A stretch of DNA of 53,787 bases from the NCBI GenBank assembly GCA_001512505.1, contig LFSC01000055.1, positions 38,892-92,678 on the forward strand, written 5' to 3'. Below are positions 45,116 to 53,574 of the stretch, piece by piece. Origin of the DNA: Clostridiaceae bacterium DTU079. Lineage in GTDB: Bacteria; Bacillota; Clostridia; Acetivibrionales; Acetivibrionaceae. Position 1 is the stretch's first letter. Every line of letters begins with the position of its first letter. The position numbers and the translations under genes are program-made. The notes below the pieces were generated by a model. It saw only the letters and a program-made list of their open reading frames with translations, was not told the DNA's origin and ran no database searches.

Positions 45116-45808
45116 TCATTTTAGCAAAAATTCGTCAAGCAAATCATCAAATTTTTTCAATGTTATATTCTTTGGATATTCATTTTCCAAAGAACACACA
45201 GAAACCTTGTACTCATTATCTATATCATATATCTTAAAAAAGCAATCCTTTAGGTCATTATCAGTTGTAAAAAGAATTTTACTTTTTTCTATTTTGAAGG
45301 AAAATGAATTCAGCGGCAAAGAAAGACCTCTTCCATCCGCTTTTATATAGCTTTCCTTTAATGTCCATAAATTAAAAAAATAATCTTTCCTCTCCTCCCC
45401 TTCTTTTAAAAACAGATCCCTGGCCTCTTGGACGGAAAAAAATCTATTGGCAATAGCAAAATCCACTTCTTTTATTTTCTCCACATCTATACCGACAGGT
45501 CTATGGCTAACTGCACATACCACCCAATCACCCGAATGGGACAGGTTAAAATGAAAGTCATCTTGATTGGGAATGTAAGGTTTACCGTGCTTTCCTGTCT
45601 CAAACTTTATCGATTCATTATCTTTCTTAAGCCTGGTGCATGCAATCGTTCTAATTAAAACCTCGGCTGTTAAAGTCCTCAGCGAATCTTCATACTTTCT
45701 GAATTTTTTTATTTTCATAACTCTGTCGCACGGCAAGCAATTTAAAATTTTCTCAAACCTGTCTATGCTAAAATCCTGCACTATCTTTACTCCAAAAACC
45801 TCGGGCAC
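45116..45808 (-). CDS. 4'-phosphopantetheinyl transferase, Sfp type
   Basis: 230 residues, GTG start at 45808 preceded by AAAGAGGTGTTTTT. The two half-domains carry GKHGKPYIPNQDDFHFNLSH, the metal/CoA-binding GIDVEKIKEVDFAIANRFFS and the WTLKESYIKADGRGLSLPLN signature. It transfers the phosphopantetheine arm from CoA to carrier proteins of fatty-acid, polyketide or nonribosomal peptide systems. No carrier-protein or megasynthase gene is seen in this window, so its partner lies elsewhere. Confidence 0.93.
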   Translation of the reverse strand: MPEVFGVKIVQDFSIDRFEKILNCLPCDRVMKIKKFRKYEDSLRTLTAEVLIRTIACTRLKKDNESIKFETGKHGKPYIPNQDDFHFNLSHSGDWVVCAVSHRPVGIDVEKIKEVDFAIANRFFSVQEARDLFLKEGEERKDYFFNLWTLKESYIKADGRGLSLPLNSFSFKIEKSKILFTTDNDLKDCFFKIYDIDNEYKVSVCSLENEYPKNITLKKFDDLLDEFLLK

Positions 45809-46006
45809 AAAAACACCTCTTTATTTAGAAAAATTACTTCTCCAATGCTAAAAAAAGCATATCATATATAAATTACATTGAAAAGAGCCTGTTTTTTAAC
45901 TTTTATCAATAAAAAACATACAAAAAAGTCACACATTTAAACCGTGGTTAATAATATGTTATTAGATTAAGTGCTATTAATAAAATTCAAGGAGGATTTG
46001 AATAAC

Positions 46007-46126
46007 ATGTCGGGAAAAGGCTTAATAGGTGGCGCATTTGAAAACGATACTGTCCTTTGGTTTATCATTCTATTCCTGTTGCTCTTCTGGTGCTGCAACG
46101 GATTCGGATATGATTGCAAGGGATAA
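46007..46126 (+). CDS. 39-residue membrane microprotein 1, function unknown
   Basis: ATG 46007 is preceded by CAAGGAGGATTTGAATAAC. The product starts MSGKGLIGGAFENDTVLWFI, has one hydrophobic helix (IILFLLLFW) and a Cys/Gly tail (CCNGFGYDCKG). A second ORF of exactly the same length and similar layout follows at 46191. Similar Gly/Cys/Tyr single-helix microproteins are known from spores of Firmicutes, but the resemblance is only in style. Confidence 0.72.
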   Translation: MSGKGLIGGAFENDTVLWFIILFLLLFWCCNGFGYDCKG

Positions 46127-46190
46127 ACACGTCTAAGGATAAAAATGTTAATTGCAAAATTAATTTCATAATGACAGAGGGGGTTGTTTA

Positions 46191-46310
46191 ATGGCCGATA
46201 GATACGGATTTTCTTGTGGCTTCGGAAATGAATTTATATGGATAATTATATTAATAATTATCTTCTGTTGCCTCTGCGGAGGTTTCGGCGGATTCAGGTA
46301 CCAGGATTAG
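46191..46310 (+). CDS. 39-residue membrane microprotein 2, function unknown
   Basis: ATG 46191 follows CAGAGGGGGTTGTTTA. The product starts MADRYGFSCGFGNEFIWIII, continues with a single helix (ILIIIFCCLCGG) and ends FGGFRYQD. It shares length, the position of an acidic residue just before the helix, the CC pair at its end and a Phe/Gly tail with its neighbour, so the two may be old duplicates. A strong terminator follows 20 bases after the stop codon, which supports a real transcript. Confidence 0.75.
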   Translation: MADRYGFSCGFGNEFIWIIILIIIFCCLCGGFGGFRYQD

Positions 46311-46329
46311 GATTTTACTTAATTAAAAA

Positions 46330-46370
46330 AAAAGATGTAAGGAGGAAAATAACCTCTTTACATCTTTTTT
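46330..46370 (+). terminator. Intrinsic terminator of the microprotein pair
   Basis: AAAAGATGTAA (46330-46340) and TTACATCTTTT (46358-46368), with inner GAGG/CCTC pairing around AAAATAA, followed by T residues. Confidence 0.9.
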
Positions 46371-46517
46371 ATATATTCTGCCAAATATATACAGCAGTTA
46401 TATTGAAATTTTTTGAGAAATATTGAGAAATATATTTAAAATCCCTTTATTATAGGTTAATATTAATGGTATGGTTTAAATGCAGTTACTAATTCTTTAA
46501 AGGGGTATGATAAACAT

Positions 46518-48203
46518 ATGAAACTTTCTAAAGTATTGCTTGTTTTTAACATAATAATACTGGCATTTTTAATACCTACATACATAATTTTTGAAAAAAA
46601 CCTGGCCAATCAAAATTCTCCCGCAATTTCGCCAATCCCCACTGCCACCGGTGCGGATATCAGTGAAGTCACTGCATCTCCTGATGTCGTTGATAAAGTC
46701 ACTGAAATACTGCCGGAGGAATTGGATATAGTACCGGAGTGTCTTCCCTCTAATCACAAGTTCAAGTGGGAAGTTATCAAGGACTCGAAAAAGCTGGAGA
46801 GTTACCGTCGAGACGAGGTTGTAAGCTTTAAGAATTCCGATAAGTATAACAAAATAGAGGGAATAACCACTTTTAGAGGAAACAATTATCGTGATACCGC
46901 AAGTTATGGATTTGTTGATGTTAAGGAAGAAAAGCTTGAGAAAGTATGGAGTATTAAAATCGGCTACATAGATACCTGGACCGGAGTGGGCTGGAACGGC
47001 CAGCCGTCGATTGTTAAATGGAACGATGACCTGAAAAATGCTATGAATATTTTTTCGGAAAAGAAAAATAAGAAAGACCTCAAGGAGGTTATTTACGCAA
47101 CCCTGGACGGAAAAATATATTTTCTGGATCTCGATGACGGTTCGAACACCAGAAATCCCATCAACGTTGGTGCACCGCTTAAAGGAAGTGTCTCTGTTGA
47201 TCCAAGGGGCTATCCCCTGCTGTATTCCGGACAGGGTATAGATGAGGTAGCCGGGAAAAAAGTTCAGATCGGGTTTAGGATATACAGCCTTTTAGACCAA
47301 AAGCTCCTTTATTTTATAAACGGTTTGGATAAAGATTGTTTAAGGTACTGGGGTGCTTTTGATTCTTCTCCTGTTATAGACGAAGCAACGGATACCCTGT
47401 TTGAATGCGGTGAAAATGGATTACTGTACTCTATTAAGCTGAACACCGACTATAAGCCTCAAGAAGGTACCATTTCCATAAATCCTGATATCACGAAGTA
47501 TAGATATACATCTCCGGTAAACGGCCGCCTCGGAACGGAAAACTCCATTGCAGCTTACAAAAATCTCGCTTACTTTGCCGACAACAGCGGTACCCTTCAG
47601 TGCGTTGATTTAAGAACCCTAACCCCAGTATGGATAAGAAATATAAACGATGATACCGATAGCACCGGAGCAATTGAGGACTTGGGCAACTCTGAAGTTT
47701 ACCTTTATATTGCAAATGAAGTTGATCTTCAGGGTAATAACGGTTACAGCTATGTCAGAAAAATAAACGCCCTGACAGGAAAACTCATGTGGGAGAAAGG
47801 GTATAAATGTACCTATTCCGAAAACAACGGAGGCGCATTGGCATCACCGGTTATCGGGAAAAACGATATCAAAGACCTCGTTATATTTAACATAGCAAGA
47901 AGTTACAAAACCAGCGGCGGAAAGCTTATCGCTTTTGACAAAAACACCGGAAACGAGGTATGGACAATCGAATCGGACTATTACAGCTGGAGTTCTCCCG
48001 TAGCAGTGTATACTCCTGAAGGAAAGTCCTATATCATACAATGCGATTCCGCCGGGTATATGTACCTTATAGAAGGTATCAGCGGAAAGATTTTGGACAA
48101 AATTGCCCTGAACGGAAACATTGAAGGTTCTCCGGCCATATATGAGGATATGATTGTAGTGGGAACCCGTGGTCAGCAGATTTTTGGAATTAGAATAAAA
48201 TAA
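46518..48203 (+). CDS. Secreted or membrane-anchored PQQ-like beta-propeller repeat protein
   Basis: 561 residues. An N-terminal hydrophobic segment (VLLVFNIIILAFLIPTYIIF) acts as signal or anchor, followed by a Thr/Pro-rich spacer and then a propeller with PQQ-like blades: VIYATLDGKIYFLDLDDGSN, LFECGENGLLYSIKLNTDY, LAYFADNSGTLQCVDLRTL, KINALTGKLMWEKGYKCTYS, KLIAFDKNTGNEVWTIESDY, GYMYLIEGISGKILDKIALN. No PQQ-dependent dehydrogenase residues are evident, so a binding role outside the cell is more likely than an enzyme. The role is unknown. AAAGGGGTATGATAAACAT precedes the ATG. Confidence 0.9.
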   Translation: MKLSKVLLVFNIIILAFLIPTYIIFEKNLANQNSPAISPIPTATGADISEVTASPDVVDKVTEILPEELDIVPECLPSNHKFKWEVIKDSKKLESYRRDEVVSFKNSDKYNKIEGITTFRGNNYRDTASYGFVDVKEEKLEKVWSIKIGYIDTWTGVGWNGQPSIVKWNDDLKNAMNIFSEKKNKKDLKEVIYATLDGKIYFLDLDDGSNTRNPINVGAPLKGSVSVDPRGYPLLYSGQGIDEVAGKKVQIGFRIYSLLDQKLLYFINGLDKDCLRYWGAFDSSPVIDEATDTLFECGENGLLYSIKLNTDYKPQEGTISINPDITKYRYTSPVNGRLGTENSIAAYKNLAYFADNSGTLQCVDLRTLTPVWIRNINDDTDSTGAIEDLGNSEVYLYIANEVDLQGNNGYSYVRKINALTGKLMWEKGYKCTYSENNGGALASPVIGKNDIKDLVIFNIARSYKTSGGKLIAFDKNTGNEVWTIESDYYSWSSPVAVYTPEGKSYIIQCDSAGYMYLIEGISGKILDKIALNGNIEGSPAIYEDMIVVGTRGQQIFGIRIK

Positions 48204-48239
48204 AGGATAATATTTCGGAAACTTAAATTTTAAAAAGTC

Positions 48240-48287
48240 AGAGCCTGCAAATACTCCTTCCCTTTCCCCGGAGTATTTACAGGCTCT
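48240..48287. repeat. GAGCCTG-family palindrome (copy C)
   Basis: GAGCCTGCAAATACTCC (48241-48257) and GGAGTATTTACAGGCTC (48270-48286) pair with one mismatch around a 12-base loop. It lies between convergent propeller and GntR genes. The arms match copies A and B. Confidence 0.82.
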
Positions 48288-48385
48288 ACGATTTTCATCA
48301 CAATGTTCCTTTCACTTTTCACTTACTTAATATTTTACACTTACTTTATAAATATGCACTTGATTGCACTTAATTGCACTTGATG

Positions 48386-49123
48386 CTACTTGCTGTTTTC
48401 AAATAACAATTTGCACCTGTCTGCCCTATACTTTGATATTACAAACTCTACTACCTGACCGCTCTTTGAATAAATTATATTGGATATTTTTATAAGAGCC
48501 TGTCCCGGTGGAACCATAAGATACTGTGCTTCAAACTGCTCCGTATATATCACCTCAAGGGTGCTTTTGGTTCTTGCCGGCAAAAGCGGATATTTACCTC
48601 TCAAAATATCGAAAGAGGGTTTTTGGTTTTTTACATCCTCTATAATATTGGGAAAAAGGTTTATCGGTATATACGAGGTATTCAGCGAAATCAAGTCGTC
48701 ATTGATTTTACCTGTATAATTAAAACATGCAAAGTCAATAACCTGATTATTTCCTATAGAGAATACATCATCAAGCAATCTCAGTTCCCTATTGGTCAAT
48801 GTCTCTGCAGAAATAATCTTTCGTTCACCGGTCATATCGTTGTCAAGGATTGAGTCCGTAAAACCCGTATATGACTTGGCATTAACCACTGTCTTGGGAT
48901 TTGAAACAAAAGTCCCCTTACCCTTTTCCTTATATAAATAACCGCTGCTTGTCAATTCACTTATGGCCTGTCTGACTGTAGGACGGCTGATGTCGTATAA
49001 TTCACATAGCTCCTGCTCCGACGGTATTTTTGAACCGGACGGATACTCACCCTTTTCGATTTTTTCTATTATTATATTTTTAAGCTGAGAGTATAGAGGT
49101 TCATTACTATATTTATTAATCAC
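48386..49123 (-). CDS. GntR family transcriptional regulator with UTRA domain
   Basis: 245 residues, GTG start at 49123 behind CAGGAGGGAGCGGCT. The N-terminal winged helix is typical of GntR (LYSQLKNIIIEKIEKGEYPS, GSKIPSEQELCELYDISRPT, VRQAISELTSSGYLYKEKGK). The C-terminal part (about 90-240) fits the UTRA ligand-binding fold of HutC-type regulators (EVIYTEQFEAQYLMVPPGQA). The effector is unknown. It lies 42 bases downstream of purB on the same strand, so the two may share a transcript. Confidence 0.92.
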   Translation of the reverse strand: MINKYSNEPLYSQLKNIIIEKIEKGEYPSGSKIPSEQELCELYDISRPTVRQAISELTSSGYLYKEKGKGTFVSNPKTVVNAKSYTGFTDSILDNDMTGERKIISAETLTNRELRLLDDVFSIGNNQVIDFACFNYTGKINDDLISLNTSYIPINLFPNIIEDVKNQKPSFDILRGKYPLLPARTKSTLEVIYTEQFEAQYLMVPPGQALIKISNIIYSKSGQVVEFVISKYRADRCKLLFENSK

Positions 49124-49165
49124 AGCCGCTCCCTCCTGTATTTTCCGGTATGATATAAAAATGTA

Positions 49166-50593
49166 TTACACCTTTAGCTCAACCTTTATATCCTCCACTT
49201 TGTTTTTTTCAAGAACAGGCTTTACATACTCCTCAATAAACTCCTCCACCTGCTGTGGCGATCTTCCCACATAATTTTTGGGATCAAGTACTGCATTGAG
49301 CTCTTCGATATTCAGTCCGAACATTTTGTCGTTAGCTATTCTTTCTATAAGATCGTTCTTCTTTCCTTCTACCTTAACCTGTTTTGCTGCTTCCATGGAA
49401 TGAACACGAATGCGTTCATGAAGCTCCTGCCTGTCTCCCCCACGTTTAACCGCCTCCATCATTATGTTTTCCGTTGCCATAAAGGGAAGCTCATCCATAA
49501 TATGCTTTTCAATAACCTTCGGATAAACCACCAGTCCATCGGTAATATTGATGTATATGCTCAGTATGGCATCCACTGCAAGGAAACCTTCCGGAATGCT
49601 GATACGTTTATTCGCAGAGTCATCAAGAGTTCTTTCGAACCACTGGGTCGATGCGGTAATGGCAGGATTAAGCGCATCAACTATAACATACCTGGCTAAG
49701 GCACATATTCTCTCTGACCTCATTGGATTTCTTTTATATGCCATTGCCGACGAGCCGATTTGACTCTTCTCAAAGGGTTCTTCAATTTCCTTCATGCTCT
49801 GAAGCAGCCTCATGTCGTTTCCGAATTTGTACGCGCTCTGTGCAATACCGCTCAGAACATTAAGAACACGGCTGTCAAGCTTTCTGGAATATGTTTGTCC
49901 CGATACGGGGAACACGTCATCAAATCCCATCTTCTTTGCAATGAGCTTATCGAGTTTTCTAACCTTCTCATGGTCGTTGTCAAACAGATTTAAAAAGCTG
50001 GCCTGGGTACCCGTAGTTCCTTTAGAACCTAAAAGTTTCATATTGGAAAGTACATGGTCAAGGTCCTCAAGGTCCATCAAAAGCTCCTGAATCCACAAAG
50101 TTGCCCTTTTTCCGACAGTGACAAGCTGAGCCGGTTGATAATGGGTAAAGCCCAATGTAGGAAGATCTTTGTATTTTAAGGCAAAATCCGATAATCTCGC
50201 TATCACGGCTAAAAGCTTCTTCTTTATAAGCTTCAGAGCCTCGGTCATAATTATTATATCCGTATTGTCGCCAACATAACAGGATGTCGCTCCAAGATGG
50301 ATTATAGCCCTGGCATTGGGACACTGTTCGCCATATGCGTGTATATGAGCCATTACATCATGACGGAATTCTTTTTCCTTAATTTCTGCCACATCATAAT
50401 TTATATCGTCCTTGTATTTTTTAAGCTCGTTAATCTGTTCATCGGTAATATTAAGTCCCAACTCTTTTTCCGCCTCTGCAAGGGCAATCCAGAGCCTTCT
50501 CCATGTTTTGAATTTCATGTCGGGAGAAAAAAGCTCCTGCATTTCTTTGCTGGCATATCTTGAGTTAAAAGGACTTTCGTAAGTGTTTTTCAA
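49166..50593 (-). CDS. purB: Adenylosuccinate lyase
   Basis: About 475 residues. A TTG at 50593 is chosen because GGAGG lies 9 bases upstream; an earlier TTG at 50602 directly abuts the GGAGG and is unlikely. The signatures of the fumarase/aspartase superfamily are present: [64 protein letters not shown] and the flexible loop [16 protein letters not shown]. It acts twice in purine synthesis, releasing fumarate from SAICAR and adenylosuccinate. Confidence 0.95.
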   Translation of the reverse strand: MKNTYESPFNSRYASKEMQELFSPDMKFKTWRRLWIALAEAEKELGLNITDEQINELKKYKDDINYDVAEIKEKEFRHDVMAHIHAYGEQCPNARAIIHLGATSCYVGDNTDIIIMTEALKLIKKKLLAVIARLSDFALKYKDLPTLGFTHYQPAQLVTVGKRATLWIQELLMDLEDLDHVLSNMKLLGSKGTTGTQASFLNLFDNDHEKVRKLDKLIAKKMGFDDVFPVSGQTYSRKLDSRVLNVLSGIAQSAYKFGNDMRLLQSMKEIEEPFEKSQIGSSAMAYKRNPMRSERICALARYVIVDALNPAITASTQWFERTLDDSANKRISIPEGFLAVDAILSIYINITDGLVVYPKVIEKHIMDELPFMATENIMMEAVKRGGDRQELHERIRVHSMEAAKQVKVEGKKNDLIERIANDKMFGLNIEELNAVLDPKNYVGRSPQQVEEFIEEYVKPVLEKNKVEDIKVELKV

Positions 50594-50687
50594 AGTATTC
50601 AACCTCCAACATAAATCTTATAATAATTAACTTTCTTAAATGCAACATTTATTATACAATTTTTTGTGGCATAAATCCATATTATTC

Positions 50688-51155
50688 TTATAATTCTGTT
50701 TTCAGTTTCATTAACCCTTTCTTGACGAATAACAGCATCAGATACCCCAGTAAACCTCCAAGAGCATTCAACAGTATATCATCAATATCGGCTGCCCCTA
50801 CTCCGGTAATATATTGCAGCACTTCTATAGAAAAAGTTGCGGCTAATACTGCAATTATAACCCTGCGCAAACCGGACAGTTTGCTAAAAACAATCGGCAG
50901 CAAAAAGCCCATTGGCACAAACGCTGCAATGTTTCCGAATATGTTAACCAAAACAGCATGCCAACTGTATGATAAAGTAAAAAACTCTATTATGGTTTTG
51001 AAAGGGACAATATTTATACTTCGATGTACAACTCCCCTTCCGTAAGAATGGTCAAACAATGTTAAGTACGCCAAATAGGATATATAAATAATAAAGCCGA
51101 TAGCTGCTATAAGCTTTATTACCTTGTTAGCCCGGCTTTTTCCCAACATTTCCAT
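50688..51155 (-). CDS. VanZ family membrane protein
   Basis: About 155 residues from ATG 51155, preceded by CGAGGGGTTCTT; a start at 51176 has no site. About four membrane helices: VIKLIAAIGFIIYISYLAYL, the NIFGNIAAFVPMGFLLPIVF region, VIIAVLAATFSIEVLQYITG and ALGGLLGYLMLLFV. The motifs NxxGNxxxFxPxGFLLP and SxxIEVLQ...DxDDxLxNxxGxxxG are typical of VanZ-like proteins. The family is linked to glycopeptide resistance in one operon, but most members have no known function. Confidence 0.92.
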   Translation of the reverse strand: MEMLGKSRANKVIKLIAAIGFIIYISYLAYLTLFDHSYGRGVVHRSINIVPFKTIIEFFTLSYSWHAVLVNIFGNIAAFVPMGFLLPIVFSKLSGLRRVIIAVLAATFSIEVLQYITGVGAADIDDILLNALGGLLGYLMLLFVKKGLMKLKTEL

Positions 51156-51292
51156 AAGAACCCCTCGACACATCAAAAATTATTTCTACTTTAATAACTC
51201 TTTTTTAATAATTCTGTCTTTCAAAATAAAATTCATGCATTCAGTTTCGAAACAGCCTAAAAATTGGTCATAAAAATCCTTTCATTTCATTT

Positions 51293-52870
51293 TTACTGCA
51301 AGATTCCCATGTTCTCCTGCTTTTTATCCTCAAAATTATACTTTTCTAAAACATTCTTGGCTCTGAAATCCGATATATTAAAGGACTGCCAATCTTTTTT
51401 TGACTCAAGCCTTTTCTTCCTGCTGTTAAGCACATACTTAACGTCTTTGACAACTTCCTCATTTTTATCATCCAAAAGCTTTACCAAGTATGGAACTGCA
51501 TCGTTGGAAAGATTTGATAGATACTCAGTATCGATTGTTTTAGAGTTATCCGCTTTATATCTCTTAATATTATTGTCTGCTATAAATACATCTACATTGA
51601 AAAAGTTTATTGCAAGATAGGCTATTATTGAAATAACTATATAGGATTTGATCAAACAGAAGTTTTCCTTCCATACTTTGATTAAAGTTACAACGAGTAT
51701 TGCAAATATAAACAGCATAAATGCATGGGTAAACACCCTCAGATAAGTATACCCGTACTCTTGTTCATATAAAGACATTCTGAAATGAGCGGATAAAAGC
51801 ATAACCATTGTACAGGCAACCAAGCATGAATTCATAATTTTTAAAATGCCAGAGATAATTGAATTCTCAATTTTAGTAAGATTAATTATACCAATTAGTA
51901 TACTCACGTTTATTATTGTAACTGCAACCAACTCAAAAAAGCCTCTTCTGGCATATTCGGCATAAGTAACACCCTCCGGCAGCAATGAGCTGATACTTCC
52001 GAAAAGATACGAAAACTGAATTACCGTAAAAACAACGTATATCATATTTACAGTTATCAAAACTGTCAAAACTATTATAGGATCCAATATCTTTTTAACC
52101 CTAAAATTATCCCCGATGCTCTTGCAAAAGTCCTTGTCTTTGTCATTGCGAAGACTCCACAGATAGCTGAATGCAGTTAAACATACGAATACTCCAATAA
52201 TCAACTGTGCTATAAAGTCTGCCAAATTAAGATTTATAAAACGGCGGACAAAACTATCTATCCAGTATTCGAACACCTTATCTGCTTCAGAAAGCAATAT
52301 AATGACTACAAAAACCAACGGAACAGATATCAATAAGCCTATAATAACCTTAGTTACAACCGAAGCCTTTTTATCTGATTCTATATTCCTCTTTTTGATT
52401 TGTGACAATAATATAATAGGTTTGTACATATAGTTTAGAGTTCTTACAAAAATGGCAATCAATAAATCAAATATAAATCTTGGATCGAACCACTTGTAAT
52501 AGTTGTTTTTTGTTATTAGGACTGTCTGAGCGAATATAAGTGCAGGTATAATCATAAAATTCAAAAACCAAAATACATAATTTGAAAAAATCAAATACGT
52601 TAACGACAGTAAAATGATAGGAACCGTTAAAATTGTTTCAAAGCTTATTTTAAATTCGATTTTATCCCGCAAGTTGAATATTATTACTCCATACAAAACC
52701 AAAACAAATATCGGATAAGAAATACCCAAACCCTTTTTATAAAACAGAAAATTAAATATTCCGCCAAGGATAATAGCTCCTATCAGAAGGTATATATTGT
52801 CCCTGGTTACCAAATTCTCTTTTTCACCGGTAACGGTTATTTCGCCGCTATTTAAAGCTGCCTGATCCAT
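51293..52870 (-). CDS. DUF4173 family multi-pass membrane protein
   Basis: About 525 residues. The start at 52870 is chosen because AAAGGAGA lies 7 bases upstream; an ATG at 52876 would overlap the previous gene by 4 bases but abut the ribosome-binding site. About eleven hydrophobic segments are seen, with the DUF4173-like core YAEYARRGFFELVAVTIINV and LRVFTHAFMLFIFAILV. The C-terminus carries a short HEAT-like helical stretch (LSNDAVPYLVKLLDDKNEEV) in the cytoplasm. Function unknown. It is the third gene of a run with an XRE regulator and a DUF2975 protein. Confidence 0.9.
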   Translation of the reverse strand: MDQAALNSGEITVTGEKENLVTRDNIYLLIGAIILGGIFNFLFYKKGLGISYPIFVLVLYGVIIFNLRDKIEFKISFETILTVPIILLSLTYLIFSNYVFWFLNFMIIPALIFAQTVLITKNNYYKWFDPRFIFDLLIAIFVRTLNYMYKPIILLSQIKKRNIESDKKASVVTKVIIGLLISVPLVFVVIILLSEADKVFEYWIDSFVRRFINLNLADFIAQLIIGVFVCLTAFSYLWSLRNDKDKDFCKSIGDNFRVKKILDPIIVLTVLITVNMIYVVFTVIQFSYLFGSISSLLPEGVTYAEYARRGFFELVAVTIINVSILIGIINLTKIENSIISGILKIMNSCLVACTMVMLLSAHFRMSLYEQEYGYTYLRVFTHAFMLFIFAILVVTLIKVWKENFCLIKSYIVISIIAYLAINFFNVDVFIADNNIKRYKADNSKTIDTEYLSNLSNDAVPYLVKLLDDKNEEVVKDVKYVLNSRKKRLESKKDWQSFNISDFRAKNVLEKYNFEDKKQENMGILQ

Positions 52871-52872
52871 AA

Positions 52873-53100
52873 TCATTCTCCTTTCGGTTTTTCTTTATTC
52901 GGAACGTACTCAAGAATATCCCCCGGTTGGCAATCCAAAGCCTCACATATTGCCTCTAGTGTTGAAAACCTAATCGCTTTTGCTTTGCCCGTTTTCAGTA
53001 TGGACAGGTTTGCCAATGTAATATCAACTTTTGCCGATAGCTCCGAAAGACTCATTTTCCTCTTAGCCATCATAACATCCAGATTTACCACTATAGCCAT
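52873..53100 (-). CDS. Small XRE family transcriptional regulator (YozG-like)
   Basis: 75 residues, nearly all one helix-turn-helix: VNLDVMMAKRKMSLSELSAK, then VDITLANLSILKTGKAKAIR and FSTLEAICEALDCQPGDILE. This short form, with GDILEY at the end, is the type commonly encoded next to DUF2975 proteins. It probably regulates its own operon. AGAGGAGGCATCTT precedes the ATG. It starts 12 bases after the DUF2975 gene. Confidence 0.93.
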   Translation of the reverse strand: MAIVVNLDVMMAKRKMSLSELSAKVDITLANLSILKTGKAKAIRFSTLEAICEALDCQPGDILEYVPNKEKPKGE

Positions 53101-53112
53101 AAGATGCCTCCT

Positions 53113-53574
53113 CTATATCGTAAGATCATTTTCTTGTTTTACAATTACAGCCTGTCGAAAGACCTCCGACAGTATTATTAAAAACAATCCGGCAATTATA
53201 AATACCATAGCTAATATGACTGTAAGGATTGAAGGATAAAATATAATTTTAACTATATATGCCACTGAAATAATAAAACAAGCAATAGACATTCGCTTTA
53301 AGCTTATAACGTTATCCATTATGAAAGGGTTTCTCTTGTTTAAGTTTTTAAATATTTTTTTCATCTCATAAACTGAAAATAAGGCAAAGAAACCTGTAAA
53401 GTATAAAAATCCAAGTAAAAAATAGTAATTTTCATCCAATGTGTTCATTATCAGATCGAAAGCCAGGTTAAGACACCACGGCAAGGTAATAAAAATAGCC
53501 ATTCCCCCGGTAAAAACACAATCCAGCATTAGTTTTACCAGACCTGACAATCCTCTCTCTCCAATAATCTGCAT
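53113..53574 (-). CDS. DUF2975 family membrane protein
   Basis: 153 residues with four membrane helices in two pairs (LVKLMLDCVFTGGMAIFITL; YYFLLGFLYFTGFFALFSVY; MSIACFIISVAYIVKIIFY; ILAMVFIIAGLFLIILSEVF) and the family motif IFKNLNKRNPFI between them. Function unknown. It pairs with the YozG-like regulator directly downstream. ACGGAGGGAATCAT precedes the ATG. Confidence 0.92.
   Translation of the reverse strand: MQIIGERGLSGLVKLMLDCVFTGGMAIFITLPWCLNLAFDLIMNTLDENYYFLLGFLYFTGFFALFSVYEMKKIFKNLNKRNPFIMDNVISLKRMSIACFIISVAYIVKIIFYPSILTVILAMVFIIAGLFLIILSEVFRQAVIVKQENDLTI

Noticed and set aside
45885..45905. Half arm GAGCCTG of the palindrome family
   Set aside because: Only seven or eight bases match and no partner arm is nearby, which is expected by chance.
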